A DNA stretch of 64,000 bases from Lunularia cruciata (lineage: Eukaryota; Streptophyta; Marchantiopsida; Lunulariales; Lunulariaceae), in contig OX419756.1 in the NCBI GenBank assembly GCA_948567375.1, positions 33,086,552 through 33,150,551 on the forward strand, given 5' to 3'. The notes below the pieces were generated by a model. It saw nothing but the letters and a program-made list of their open reading frames with translations, had not been told where the DNA came from and searched no databases. The position numbers and the translations under genes are program-made. Shown here piece by piece: positions 1-11,732 of this stretch. Every line of letters starts with the position of its first letter. Within the stretch, counting starts at the first letter, position 1.

Positions 1-870
1 ATGAAGGAGGAAGTGAGTGATGTGTGCATCGAGAATGTTCATTTGAAGGCAATGACCATTGTAATGGAGCAGGAGTTGGATAGCTTAAAGAAGAGTGCAG
101 CAGGGAAGGATCAAGCATGGCAGAGGGAGTTTAGCAGCCAGGCAGGAAGAAGAGGAACATTTACAAGAGCTTGTCAGAAGCAAGGAATTACAAAGCACGC
201 AGTATGCGGAAGAGAAGAAGATGTTTGCTGCGGAGTACGAAGATGAGCTGAAGATGTATCGTGAAGAATTGAAGGTAGAGCGCTCTCGAGGATATGCATC
301 GGAACCAGTGGGAGAAGTTGTAGGGAAGTTGAGAGCAATTCTAAGCACGGAGGCTGAAGGGAGATTGGAAGAAACCCGTCTACATGAGTTGAAGTTGCTT
401 GTGCAAGAAACTTGGAAGAGAAAGGCCAAGGATGTGGACATGAACACGTTGCTGATTTGATTGAGAGAGCGTGTAGATCAAAAGATGTTAGAAGTAGAAA
501 ACAATGTTAGTCTTAGGTTAGATTTAGTCAATTCGGAGTTAGAGAAGATTCAAAATAGTGTGACAGCGGAGAAGAAACCCGATGTTGCAGAAGTAGGAGC
601 TTAGGTGTCATCGGACTTGGTATTTGACACAATATAGAAGAGTGGGTTAGGAGATAAAGAGTTAGATAAGTCACTCCTTAGTGCAATTGTAGTTCCTAGT
701 GTAGAAGTAGTAGAATTAGTGAAGGAATTAGTAGACTTAGCTATACCCGAAGAAGGAGAAGTAGTAGGAAGATCATCGGGTTTGGAAGCCGATGATGAAG
801 TAGACATCAGATCGGGATAAGTATCAAGATAGGAAGAGGCAGATATGAAGAGATAGATTGTCAATTAGGA
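1..870 (+). pseudogene. decayed coiled-coil ORF, possibly retroelement gag-like
   Basis: Glu/Lys/Arg-rich heptad-like sequence reads from base 1 in one frame to about 150, then continues in the +2 frame (about 95-460) and on to about 870 with TGA and TAG interruptions. Segments such as EEEEHLQELVRSKELQ and EEKKMFAAEYEDELKMYREEL predict long coiled coil. The 5' end lies outside the window. One frameshift and several stops show it is not a working gene. I do not recognise a conserved domain. A gag-like or structural ORF of a retroelement is plausible because a non-LTR fragment follows at 1746, but that link is inference. Confidence 0.4.
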
Positions 871-1745
871 TCTGCAGGTAGGAAGAGATGTTAGGAAGCG
901 GTGCATAAGTAGGAAGAACTGCTGTTTGCTTCAGTATTTAAGGGAAGCATTTGCAGTACAATATTGTTCAATATTCATATTTCTGAAGATAGATAAAGCA
1001 AAGTGTTGTTCTTAGTGCTCGTCGCTTGAGCTTAATTCTGATTGTCAATTTTGTGTTTGTGGTTGTGAGTGTGTGGAGAATTCCGAAGAGCAAGTCAGTG
1101 TGTTTGTGGATGTTGGATTCTGCAGCCTTGATCTTCATTCTGTGTGTTTGATCCTAAGTGAAGTGCATCGGAGCAATGCCTTGACAGATCTGAGAAGAAT
1201 TGTAGTGTTGGTAGTATTTTGCATTTGTGAGTGTAGCACAAAGTTGATGTGAAGCAATTTTGATCGAGGAAGTTGTGCCTTCAGTGGAGGGGTGGAACAC
1301 AATTTTGAGGCAAAATTGTTCTTTGCAGTGAAGTGCCGTCTTCGGGAGAATCTGAATCATCACAATCAAGAGTTGTTTGGACAGAATTTGCTATGTTGTG
1401 ATTATGTGTGTGTGTGTGTATTCATGACAAGTTGTCAAGATTGTGAGCTTGTTACTCTCTTCTGGGTGTAGTTTCTACCTGAGAGATTAAAGAAGAAATC
1501 AAGAAGAACTACTTTGACTTTTGACTTTGTATTTGACCAATTCTGAATCATATCTTTGCGGGAACAAACTTTACTTACCCGATTACCGCAAGAGTGATAT
1601 TTTCCAGGTTGTCACAACTTTATTAGTGAGAGAAATCTTTTGCTAACACCTCTATATGATCTCTTTAGACCATCATATATAACATGCTTTCAAATATTAC
1701 TAAGCTATTTTCTATCTCTAGATAATATACCTAGCTAATGGTATT
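871..1745. other. no gene seen; TG-rich spacer
   Basis: No ORF with recognisable similarity. A short TG microsatellite lies near 1408-1422. The GT-rich composition on the + strand resembles an untranslated tail of the preceding coiled-coil remnant, but no LTR boundary could be set. Confidence 0.3.
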
Positions 1746-2420
1746 ACACAGAGCATACTTAGACTTGGTCCAAGATGATCAAGTGACAATGGTAGATGTT
1801 ATGGTTACATATTCTATGTGTGATGCGGTTTTGGAGGGAGTGATTACTCATCCTAATGGATGGGCGGCAAATGGATCAACAACACACAAGGTCTCCAAAT
1901 ATAGGGGTATATAGTGAGGTCAACTCTTTGTTCTTCTAGCTTTGGAGTTATATGGAGCAATGGACACGACGTTTGACACTTTTTTCAAGGAGTGCACGAA
2001 AGCTTATCATATGAGATGTCACGGGTACCACTCTTGCCCTCTTACTTTGTAGCATACTTTAGATAGCATGTGTCTAATGCTCTACAGAAAGCATTGGTTG
2101 GTGCAATCCATAGGAAGAGTAATCACACTAGGTGATGCTTCTTTGGATGCTCTAGTAGTTTGTAGAACTTACGACTAGCATAGCTTAGATATCTTAGGTG
2201 CAATAGGGAAAATTTCTCATAGCGATACTATTGGGACTTAGCCCCATTTTGCCTCTTTTGTCTTTCCTTTGTACAGCTTGATGGGTTCTTCCCATCCTTC
2301 ACTCGTTCTACTTTTGTCTCCCCTTTGTACGGTTTGATGAGTCTTCCCATCCTCCATGTGTTCTACGTGGTCACCTTTCTCAACTCAACCTTGTTCTCTA
2401 AAGGAAGTTGTGCCATTCCA
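1746..2420 (+). mobile_element. 3' fragment of a non-LTR retrotransposon (C-terminal domain plus tail)
   Basis: The first part translates as DLVQDDQVTMVDVMVTY, then CDAVLEGVITHPNGWA, and continues with frame changes through a segment ending near ITLGDASLDALVV. The same protein stretch and the same 3' tail recur at 32000-32900, at the end of a recognisable reverse transcriptase. This is therefore the 5'-truncated 3' end of the same LINE-like family. The conserved D-x-V pattern resembles the PD-(D/E)XK-like C-terminal domain seen in several non-LTR families. The tail carries the hairpin-like motif GGGACTTAGCCCC near 2233-2245, matching the tail of the second copy. Confidence 0.7.
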
Positions 2421-3900
2421 TGGAAGTCTATTTATGTTCTTGGTTTTTTGTTGAGTATCAATCTAGTTCTCCAAGTCAATAAATCAACTTATAGATAAGT
2501 TTAATCCAATAGAAAATTGTGTTATCCGACAATATCTACTATAGTTGGTCCTCTTTAAAATTGAAACCTTTATTGTAAATAAACTTCTTTAGGATCAAGG
2601 AATTGGGCCGTATTGAAGCACATGCCCATAAGAATACTTTCCAATTTTTGGTCGGCTACCAACAAACGAGAATATCATCCACTCCCATGCCTTCTACAAC
2701 CCTCATTGAAAAAAAAATTTTATTTTTTTTTGCAAAAAGTGAGGCAAATGCTTTTCCATTTGAGTCATAGTCAAATGGGCTCGTAAATTACCATAACATT
2801 TAGGGAAAAAGCACAGAACATATTAAATTAGTAGAAATATCAAATTTAACTTAAATATAGATAGATTTTGTACTTAGCATAAACTGATTTTCAAATATGA
2901 TAATTACATCACGTAAGCGAAGTAACTATGAGGGTATTTTTGCAATCAATGCTCTGGATAGTTCTGCTCTCCCAAAATTCCGCCTAGAATTAATTTGTTT
3001 TTCTCTAGAGTTGGATTGTTGAAAAACTATTGACTATTATCTAAAAACATTAAACAACCTTAAACCTTAAACCCATATGGTCTGGTCCTCCGGTCCAGAC
3101 CATTTGGGGCCCGGAGGACCACAACTAATTTGCATCTTGACCCGAAGGTCACTCATTGGGGGTGTAAGTTCTTCTCTAGTCAATATTTGATAACAATCAG
3201 TGTTTTGAAAGTTGAGAAATAGTTGGAGATAAACCAATAGCGAAATAGAAAATTATAAGAACAATATATAGTTGGTAAATTAGTCAATATGAATGATATT
3301 ATATCTGAATTATATTATATTGTGGGATCAACGAATCAAACTTAGACTTACAATTCTTTTGGTAATTGTTTCAGGTGAGAATTTACTAATAAATTGATAT
3401 TTAGATAGAAAAACATTTCTAAGTATAAAAGATGTTTGTATCAAAATACTAAGGTATTAAAAAATCCAGGATATGAGAAAATCAAATGGTGGTTCAAGGC
3501 AAGTCAACATACATTGGACCTTTTCGTCGTCTCGATTACCACGAATCTTAGAAAGTGAAATTTCTTTGTATCCTATATTGTCAGGACTATGGGACACTTA
3601 TGGGATGGGGAGGGTAGAGGTCAAATGGGAGGAGTATTTCATATCAAATTGCAAATTTTCTAACATTAAAGTGGATAATAATCTTCCTCAATCCATTATT
3701 TTGCAACGTCAAACTATCCAGATTTCCGACAAAGATTTCTATACCTTTTCACTCGAAACTAAGATATTGACATACGACTTATTTCTTATTTCTTATTTCT
3801 TGTGGTGATTTCTTACCAGAAAATTATCATGTAGGATTTAGGTAGGAATAGAAAGTAGGATATCTACACATATTCCCATATCATGGATTGCAGACCGTAT
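2421..3900. other. AT-rich intergenic DNA, no gene supported
   Basis: Contains A/T homopolymers near 2710-2740 and a short imperfect palindrome around TGGTCTGG...CCAGACCA at 3079-3103. An ATG ORF of 111 codons at 3473-3808 has no recognisable domain, AT-rich composition and no supporting context, so I do not call it a gene. Confidence 0.4.
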
Positions 3901-6428
3901 GAGGAACTAGCTTGTGTACCACAAGATGTACTCTATGGTATTATCCGATATACAGGTTCTGATATTTCCGAATACAGAATTACAGTACGTATGTGTTGTG
4001 TAGCATAGAGTACTGTTTCTAGACAAGTACTGCGTAGTTTTGGCGAACAACGTCATGATTGAGCGAACCGATCCTGAGCTGTGGTCCTGCACATGGTAAT
4101 GGAGTGACGGGGACTCGTGGAGGTCGGTTAACGGGACAGGCAATGCAGATTTGCGGCTGCTGGTTGAACCTGAGCGGGGTGTTCTTGTCGACGCTCGCGC
4201 GAAGAATCCGATTCTGAGGAACTCAGACAAGATTGAGCATTCTCGTCGAAGATTTGGAAGTACTTCGGGTTCCGAGGTGAGGTTCTTGATTGCCCTGCGA
4301 TGTTCCGATTGTCTACTAGCTCTGTTTGACCAGCTTCATCTCGAGCTGTTGACCTCGGGGGCTGTGGATGAGCTCTCAATCTATAGTAGAGTTTTCGTGG
4401 CCATAATTGATCGAGAATGATGAATCGGAGGTGCGTTATCCCTTTACATACTTGAATTCAGTATGTGCGCATTGTTGTTGTATTGTTCCACTACAATCTT
4501 ATAGCTGAATCTGTTTTTATTTCGCCGTACAGAAAGGAAAGCATACATTCTGTCACAATCGTAGGTAGGCTCTATGTGCTAGAGGGGACTCTACGTGTTT
4601 ATCTGGACTCTTATTATGCCTTTAGCTCGCTCTTGATTTCTTACTTAGAGTCTCGAGGGTGTACGTCGACATTTTCCCGGAATTCGCAAATGGGGATCTC
4701 CGCTTCAGTTTCCAGTGCTTTGGCCTTGAAACTGTTTCGGAACTCTGATGACTTTTTAAATCACTAATGCATCATGTCATTGGCTTTATCGGCGCAGGCA
4801 TGCATGCGCAAACAGAATCTAAAAGTGGGATATATTTGTACGTAACGGGGCGAAAAATGGTCGATGGTGAAGCGCAGGGCACGAGGATGGAGCCGAGTTG
4901 AAGTAGGCCAACGCGGGAGAGGAAGAACTTGCCTCAAACTAGACGGATATGTATTGGAGATTGATGTTGGAGCTGGCAACTCTGGCATCTGGTACGAAAT
5001 GAAAGACCTTGCGGCATCCTCTCGATTCCGTCATCACCGAATAAAGAACTGCTGGTGTCATAAGTATCATTCAGACTCTGTTTCGTTGAACATGATGTGA
5101 GGTTGCTGAAATCTTCTCTGCATTGCAACAACTCTTTGAAGGTGAGGTATTATACTACACCGCATGGTAACAACTTTCAGTTGATGAGTTGCGATAACAG
5201 CCTTGGCTTCTTTCGCGATCGGCCTAGAAACCATTCCATGCGGCCTAAACAGACTCCGATGTGTCCATAACTTATATCACGATTGCTAGCGTTTCGTTCT
5301 TAACAAGGAAGTAATGTGCTCAATCTTCCGAGTATATAAAGTTTGATCTTTGACGGAATGCGCAAGTTTCCCTTACATACATTCAGTCGACTTTTAGACA
5401 ATACGTGATTTTCTCGTATAAAGTTTGCATGATATTCTAGATTGTAGCTTGGACATTTCCAGGAACTGCACAATTTCCGTCACATAGAGATAGTGTTCTC
5501 ATGGATGCACTCGAGTATTCTTTTTAGCTCGTAAGTAATCCTTCTTAAAATATTCTGCCCCGATGTCTGGGTAGTAGCTTTGGCCTTCTGTAGGAAATGC
5601 ATATGCGTCCCCTTACATAGATGCGTGCACCCAGTGTTCAACTTACTAGCTCGAACATGCCTTCAACTGATATGTACTTACTCCACGTACATTTGCAACT
5701 CTTGTATATCTTCTGAATTGCACCAGGGTCATTGCTATTTTTATCTCTGCATCTCTTATATCTCTGGATGCTCTGCTTAAGTGCATGGTTACTATCAAGC
5801 TCTGTCAGGGAGCTACTTTTGTTCACGGAAAAGTAGTGGTTCTTTTCATCTCCACTTTCTGCCACGTCTCCTATCCAATATAAGCGAGTTTTGTTTTATC
5901 TTGTGGAAGGTTTATTGAGTTGAAGTTCAGTTTTTCTTCTCCCTCCCCCTTCTGCACATTTAGCTTCTCAGGGTCAATTTTGGGTCTTACATCTTTTGCT
6001 TTCCTGAATTTCTGACCTTCCCCCTCTTTCTTCCGAGCCGTTGCTTTCATTATCTTATGTTTTGATACAGTTTTGAGTTTTGGAACCCCGATAGTTGTTA
6101 CACTGTTCGGCAGCTTGTGAGTGTTTTTCTCTTTTGCGGTTTCTAGTTTCGTACTTCAACACTCATGTTTAGTTCTTGATGTTTACTGCTCTTAGCCTGT
6201 GCGGCACTTCTGTCATTTTCTTGGCTCATTTTTCTGCATTTCCTTCCACACCACTTAATCCTTTAGGCAAATCCGAGTGATTAACGGTGACAAAAGATGG
6301 CCCATCAGGTAATCATGCATTGGGTTGCTGTTCTAACCAATTCTTGTTTCAATGTATAGAGGACGAGGACACTTCGCACTAACATCGGACTGGAGGGCAA
6401 GGTCTACCTCATTGTGTAGTATTTTTCG
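3901..6428 (+). other. putative promoter and long 5' leader of the F-box gene
   Basis: The base composition changes here from AT-rich to mixed, as in the rest of the gene island. The stretch 4040-4400 is GC-rich and open (4151-4419), and contains a good donor-like GAG|gtgagg at about 4275. Pyrimidine-rich tracts with CAG acceptors occur at 5930-6120. A 78-codon ATG ORF at 4864-5100 has no recognisable domain. The simplest reading is a leader with one or more introns, but no coding exon could be joined to the F-box ORF. Long intron-containing leaders are common in moss genes (general knowledge). Confidence 0.3.
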
Positions 6429-7811
6429 ATGGAAGGTTACTCCAACTCCCACCAGCTGCAAAGTGCTGCCGACAAAGGCAGTGTCGAGGAAGCACAATTG
6501 GATGGGAATGCCTTTGCCGAAGGTGTTGAAGCTGCCAACTATGGAACTGTGTTGTCCATCTCAGACGACCTATCTCGGAGGAAGAGCAACCCCCTTACAA
6601 CTGTTCAACTTCCACATGATGTGGTTGCTACAATTCTCTCAAAAGTTTCTTTCCCAGAAATCTTCCAAGTCAAGCTCTTGTCCAGGTCTTGGTATTCCAC
6701 ACTTCCAAGCTTGAAAACCGTGAGTTCCCTAGTTTCTCTCGAACATGAACCTGATACTTCCTTCATTCTCCCTCAATGTGATGTGAGCCTCAACTGGCCC
6801 GTCTTTTGCCCAGTATTTGTGTCTGGACAAGAGATGGTAGGATACGAAAGAGTGAACCAGCGGTGGAGAAAGTTTCCTGTTCATCATGGAATCCCCATCA
6901 AAGAACAACTCTTGAAAGTTCCTTATTTTGGTCTTATCGTAAATTTTGCTGGTTCTTTAATGTTTGTCTATCGACTAGGCCTGGAAGAGTCGAAGGTGCT
7001 GGTTGCCAACACACTACTTGGGACGTGGACAAACTTACCGGGGTTCCCAACTGTTCATGAATCGCCTTGTATATGCAATGTTGGTCCTCATGAGTACAAA
7101 GTTGTGATTCATGACCCTTGGCAATATAAGGACGGATACGTGAGGTTCAAAACAAGAGTTATGGACTCTACAACCAAGACATGGGTAAGACGGGAGTCCA
7201 TCCACAAATCTCAGGTGAATGATGGGGTAGTCGACTACGGTAAGAATGTGCTATTTAGTGCCTACTTGGACGGAAACGTGTACTGTACGCTTACGAGCTG
7301 GTGGAGCAAGAAGCTGGAGCTGTGGAGGTATAATGTTGAGAGCGGAACGTGGACAAACATTCCTCTAGATGTGCGATTCGAAGAGTTTGAATTTCAAACA
7401 TGTGGTCTCTTTGCCGTAGCATCTCAGATATTGTTGGTAACAATGGTGGACAGGACATATACTAATCGTCATTCAACTTATTACTCTGAGTCTGCTAGAG
7501 TATACCGTTTAGATATGCATGACCTTAAGCTATCTGAGCCTTGGAAAAGTCCTCCAATGCTAACTAGATTTTTCTTCTCCAACAATAACCACTCTAGGGT
7601 CATATGTCATGGTGACTGTCTGTATTTTGTCAGAGAAATCAGACGACCAGGTCAAGGATCCTTTCCTATCGAGATATGGAGTTACCATGTGTCGACGGAG
7701 ACATGGAGTAGTGTCCCTACTCCTCCTCTCGAATATTTTCGAATTTGTACATTCTTGAACTTGGCAGAAGGAGCTTATGCACCTGGTCTTAACCCGTGTG
7801 CCAGGGCATAG
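6429..7811 (+). CDS. F-box protein with kelch-like C-terminal region
   Basis: A single-exon ORF of 460 codons. The N-terminal 55 residues are low in structure. An F-box lies at about residues 59-98: LPHDVVATILSKVSFPEIF, followed by a basic/aromatic helix with SRSWYSTLPSL. The rest is a beta-rich region with recurring W-containing strands (GTWTNLPGFP near 200, GTWTNIPLDV near 310, ETWSSVPTPP near 425). That pattern is typical of F-box proteins with degenerate kelch/galactose-oxidase-type repeats. By family knowledge it would be the substrate-receptor subunit of an SCF ubiquitin ligase, binding SKP1 through the F-box; the substrate is unknown. ATG 6429 is the first in-frame Met. A polyadenylation-like hexamer follows about 100 bp after the stop. 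The ORF is intact. Confidence 0.88.
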   Translation: MEGYSNSHQLQSAADKGSVEEAQLDGNAFAEGVEAANYGTVLSISDDLSRRKSNPLTTVQLPHDVVATILSKVSFPEIFQVKLLSRSWYSTLPSLKTVSSLVSLEHEPDTSFILPQCDVSLNWPVFCPVFVSGQEMVGYERVNQRWRKFPVHHGIPIKEQLLKVPYFGLIVNFAGSLMFVYRLGLEESKVLVANTLLGTWTNLPGFPTVHESPCICNVGPHEYKVVIHDPWQYKDGYVRFKTRVMDSTTKTWVRRESIHKSQVNDGVVDYGKNVLFSAYLDGNVYCTLTSWWSKKLELWRYNVESGTWTNIPLDVRFEEFEFQTCGLFAVASQILLVTMVDRTYTNRHSTYYSESARVYRLDMHDLKLSEPWKSPPMLTRFFFSNNNHSRVICHGDCLYFVREIRRPGQGSFPIEIWSYHVSTETWSSVPTPPLEYFRICTFLNLAEGAYAPGLNPCARA

Positions 7812-7912
7812 TTTAGTACGACTGAAGCTCAGATGCTTACCGTGCGTCAATCCTAGAAGTGTCTTGGTTCCTGATTCGCACGGGAATAATTTAAGCTTCT
7901 CTATAAATCGTA

Positions 7913-7918
7913 AATAAA
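7913..7918 (+). terminator. AATAAA polyadenylation-like hexamer of the F-box gene
   Basis: AATAAA occurs 102 bp downstream of the F-box stop codon, in an AT-rich stretch. Plant near-upstream elements are loose, so this is only suggestive. Confidence 0.4.
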
Positions 7919-10082
7919 GGAAAGATTACTCTCATTGCAGAGTCGATTAGTCCCCAGAACTGAGTCCTTTTGTGGAGAGGGATGATGTTTTGCATGACAT
8001 AGAGGTACTGTTCCAACTGTCAAAGTGTAGGGACAGAGAAGCATAGCCTATGATGTTGTAGTGAGGACGTTCCACAACCGTATCCAGGGAACTCTTCCAG
8101 GGTGCAGATGGTAAGATGGGTAGTTTTCTTTTTGGAAAGCAGCACACGTACCCTATAAACGAAAATTAGGTCAATACAGCGGCCTGCCTGCACGGCCATA
8201 TTCTCAACCTGGCCTGGAAAATACTATCAGGGAACGTATTTTCATCCCTGATTACGTTCATATGTTGCGCCTTCTCTTCTGTTCTAGGGTGTGCTTTAGT
8301 CCGAAATCACATATTTCACACTACCAGACAGGGTCGATGAAATAAGATGCATCAAGTCGAATCGATGCCTCTGGTTTCAGGTGCAGTTGGAAATATTGTT
8401 TCACCTGAACAGCCAAGATCCTCATTCGTCTACGTGCATGTTTGTGACATATGAGGAAGGCTTGTCATCCTTAGTGTTTAAACCGATGATAATTACAGCC
8501 GTGTGCGAAGGCCTTAGTCAAACTGGAAGATCGAAGGGCGTGATTCAGAAGAGTTGGAGTCTGGATCGTGGTCGATAAGAGGTTGAGTTGGTCTGGTTTC
8601 TGTAGTCTGGACAAATGTTGGCCTGGAGTATCACAGATCTTCTGCACTTTCCTGGGGCACCAAAGTGGCATGTGAGACAAACTTTGTTCCAGCAACTTTC
8701 AACTACAGTAGGCGAATGGATGGGTTTCACGCCGTGTTCCCCTTCTCCGAAACTCACTACCATTCAGCATCGAACTTGTTTCATTGACCGTCAGCACTTC
8801 TAACTTGGACGCAAAGTAGATCCTCGACTAAGTATAGTATTTGATCAGACAACCTGGTGTTGCTTTCTGGTTACATTTTGTCAAGCATCGAAGCAGATCT
8901 ATACGTGGTCGACATCGCTAGCTATGTAGACGAACTGAATATCCGTTCTTTTACATAGCTAACATGTTCGGTTCGATAGGCAATCCTTCACGGGCAATAG
9001 TCATGTTCTCTTCATAGGATCGCGGGGGTGATTGGTCGGGGAATTACTCTGCCTCTGAGACAGACCAAGAAACAACAAATGCAACAGTTGCAACAGTTGC
9101 AAGCTCACAACTTACTGGAAATTCGTAGATTCCAATGAAGAATGTTTGACCTCGAGTTTGGCAGCTCCTGTTCATTAAGTTCTCCAGGAAAGACGACATA
9201 ATAAACAGTGCAAAGGCAGAGCTATAGATGGAGGTCCGAATCAGCGTTACTATCTCCTTGAATTCCGGACAGCCAGTCTTGTTCCCTCCCATCCTCCCAT
9301 ATAATCTCCCCGAACGCAGTAAGATTGCAAATTGTTGCAAAAGACGTTGTCCGCGGATGATAGTGTGAGAGTGGAATTTGCGAATCAATCGTGGTGTGTT
9401 CGATGTCGGAATCACGGTAAGATTTTATTCGTTCATCTCTCTTACATTTGGATCTTACTAGTGCTTCCCAAAATTGGGAAGGTGATGTCCGGCTCCAAAT
9501 TTTATGCGTTCTAATAGTTCGCGGATTACGCAGTTTGCTACTCTGCCCGGATGTGCTCGTTCTCCGGTGGTATGCAGAGAAGATGACAGGACTGGCTGAT
9601 AGCCACAGAATACACGATGATGCACTCTTGATGCTAATGATTGTGTGCAGCTTCTCCTTGATTTCTCGTTCTTTGAGACTTGCTCACACGACCATGTTCT
9701 AGGAATAGATCATGTTGGACTAAAAAGCGGATCTCACTTAGACTCCATGAGATCTCCTTTCCTGACGACATTACAATTACTGGGAGACTCTTCGAAGATG
9801 GAGAAATTAATCCTCTGTAGATGATTTTTCCATCTAGCTCAGGAACTCTCGCGCTTAAACTTGCATTCTGAAATAAATCCAGCTTCGTGATCGATTTTGT
9901 GTTTTTCCACGTGTACGATCTTTGTAGGCAGCAGCAGTCATATCTGAAAAGTTTGTATCAGTCATATGGCACACCGTTTGCTCCCGGTCTTGTCTGGTCG
10001 TAGAACAGATTTACAGGATCTGTGTCACTTGCATTGCCAGTGCTCAAGCTGTACTCTTGACCGAAGTGACACTGAATTACGT
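7919..10082. other. spacer between F-box gene and ascorbate peroxidase, no gene supported
   Basis: Composition is like the neighbouring genes, but no ORF shows a recognisable domain. The longest (a 123-codon minus-strand frame at 9044-9415) opens with GTG, not ATG, and contains a small CAACAGTTG tandem at 9078-9102. Probably 3' flank of the F-box gene and promoter or leader of the peroxidase gene. Confidence 0.4.
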
Positions 10083-10114
10083 AATCACTAAAAAAAATTT
10101 GTGATTCACCAAAG

Positions 10115-10180
10115 AGTGGATTCCGGTATGATGCAACAATTCCAGGGCAACCTTAAACTTGCATCATACCGGAGTCCACT
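10115..10180. repeat. 22-bp inverted repeat (stem-loop) upstream of stromal APX
   Basis: The arm AGTGGATTCCGGTATGATGC(AA) at 10115-10136 pairs with 10159-10180 with one mismatch around a 22-nt loop. A smaller inverted repeat, AATCAC/GTGATT (10083-10088 and 10101-10106), lies just before it. Together they sit about 290-390 bp upstream of the APX start codon, in the promoter or leader. Function unknown; could be a remnant of a small MITE. Confidence 0.7.
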
Positions 10181-10290
10181 ATGTTGCTGTCATTTGAATT
10201 CGTTTATGGATGGGAAGAGATATAGTTATGTACCAAAAAAATCTATCCTGATCGCATTGAACTCTGGAGATCAGAGATACGACAGCGTGA

Positions 10291-10470
10291 GGATCTGCAA
10301 TTCCTTGGGATTAAAAGTTGGTCGTTGTGCAGGTAGCTTTCTGATAGAAGGGCTGGGAATTGTCAATATACCGATGGATTTGCAATTCGTTGGGATTAAG
10401 TGTTGATCGTTCTGCAGGTAACTTTCTGATAGAAGGGCTAGAAATTGTCAATATACCAAGTGGATCTGCG
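10291..10470 (+). repeat. tandem 85-bp leader repeat running up to the APX start codon
   Basis: Copy 1 begins GGATCTGCAATTCCTTGGGA at 10291. Copy 2 begins at 10376 with a few substitutions. A third partial unit, GGATCTGCG, at 10462-10470 abuts the APX ATG. Each full copy contains (T/C)TGCAGGTA, which could act as a splice acceptor or donor. The copies are open in the APX reading frame, so the frame extends 5' of the ATG by chance, but no in-frame ATG exists upstream. Confidence 0.8.
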
Positions 10471-11556
10471 ATGGCTGCATCACCGATAGTCGGACTGCGC
10501 AGCTCTCTCGCGAGGGCAACAACAACATGTGGAGCAATCCAAATGCCCACTCGCAGTAACTTTTCCGCCCAGGTTGTGGGGCTCCCTAAATTGGCAGTCC
10601 ACAAGCAGCAATGCAAACTGGAATCTCCGATTTTGCAAACCTTTCTCGTTTGTATATCACGGTGGCAAGAAATCTCGGTCGGTTCAAAATGCAGAAGAGC
10701 TTGCACTTTCAGCACCATGAGCTACACCTCGGGCACAGAGCAGCTCAATGCAGCTAGGGAAGACATCCAGAAATTGCTAGCAGAGAAAAGGTGTCATCCT
10801 ATTCTAATCCGATTGGCCTGGCACGACTCTGGGAGTTTCGACAAAAGTATTGCCGAGTTCCCAACACGCGGTGGAGCGAATGGAAGCATCCGTTTCGCTC
10901 CCGAGTTGTCTCATGGTGCCAACGCTGGTCTCATCAATGCTGTGAATCTGATCCAGCCACTGAAGGAGAAGTTCCCAAACATCTCTTACGCGGATCTGTT
11001 TCAATTAGCCAGTGCAACTGCTATTGAAGAAGCTGGAGGTCCGAAGATTCCCATGAGATACGGTCGAGTGGACACCAAAGGTCCAGAAGAATGTGCTGTT
11101 GAAGGAAATCTACCAAACGCAGGTCCACCTAATCCGGCTGAGCACCTTCGCAAAGTATTCTACCGCATGGGACTGAATGACCGAGAAATAGTTGCTCTTT
11201 CTGGGGCCCATACCTTGGGCCGTTCACGGCCCGAGAGGAGCGGCTGGGGTAAGAAAGAGACCAAGTACACAAGCGGCAAGAACGAATATGTTGGACAACC
11301 TGGGGGGCAATCGTGGACGGCTGGATGGCTGAAGTTTGATAACTCGTACTTCAAGGACATCAAACAGCGGAGCGATGAGGACTTGCTAGTGCTCCCAACA
11401 GACAAAGTACTCACAGAAGATCCTGAATTTAAGAAGTATACGGACGAGTATGCCGAGGATCAAGACGCTTTCTTCGAGGACTATGCATTAGCACATGCAA
11501 AGCTTAGCGAGCTTGGTGCCATGTTCGAAACAGAAGAGGGAATCTTCATTGATTAG
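10471..11556 (+). CDS. sAPX: stromal (chloroplast) L-ascorbate peroxidase
   Basis: 361 codons in one exon from ATG 10471, in good context (GCGATGGCT). Residues 1 to about 82 are a Ser/Thr/Arg-rich, acid-poor plastid transit peptide. The class I haem peroxidase domain follows. Distal residues Arg114, Trp117 and His118 are in [10 protein letters not shown]. The proximal haem ligand is His247 in [12 protein letters not shown], with Trp282 (SWTAGW) and Asp311 ([10 protein letters not shown]) completing the proximal triad. The insertion around residues 262-280 ([10 protein letters not shown]...GGQ) is typical of chloroplast APX. The protein ends at GIFID, with no C-terminal membrane anchor, so it is stromal, not thylakoid-bound. 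Role: H2O2 reduction using ascorbate in the water-water cycle. Seed-plant chloroplast APX genes have many introns, so the intronless state is notable. No key residue is missing. Confidence 0.95.
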   Translation: MAASPIVGLRSSLARATTTCGAIQMPTRSNFSAQVVGLPKLAVHKQQCKLESPILQTFLVCISRWQEISVGSKCRRACTFSTMSYTSGTEQLNAAREDIQKLLAEKRCHPILIRLAWHDSGSFDKSIAEFPTRGGANGSIRFAPELSHGANAGLINAVNLIQPLKEKFPNISYADLFQLASATAIEEAGGPKIPMRYGRVDTKGPEECAVEGNLPNAGPPNPAEHLRKVFYRMGLNDREIVALSGAHTLGRSRPERSGWGKKETKYTSGKNEYVGQPGGQSWTAGWLKFDNSYFKDIKQRSDEDLLVLPTDKVLTEDPEFKKYTDEYAEDQDAFFEDYALAHAKLSELGAMFETEEGIFID

Positions 11557-11732
11557 ATCAGTAGAACGTTGTTGCAGCAAAGAGCGTTCCAGAAGAATCG
11601 TGTAAAAGGCCTACTCGAAAATCATAGAAAGTAACTGAAATCCGGGAGAAACTCCGGTGCTAGATCAATTCCCTTGCATATTAGTTATGTTGTTTTACAG
11701 TACTTGCATTGTCTAAAACATAAAATGTTGTG

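Noticed and set aside
3079-3103. Palindrome around TGGTCTGG as a MITE end
   Set aside because: Too short and imperfect, with no second copy or target duplication.
9044-9415. 123-codon minus-strand ORF between F-box and APX
   Set aside because: Opens with GTG, no domain, no splice context; likely chance.
10360-10470. N-terminal extension of sAPX in the same frame
   Set aside because: The extension opens with TTG and lies in the repeated leader; the first real in-frame ATG is 10471, which gives a normal transit peptide.
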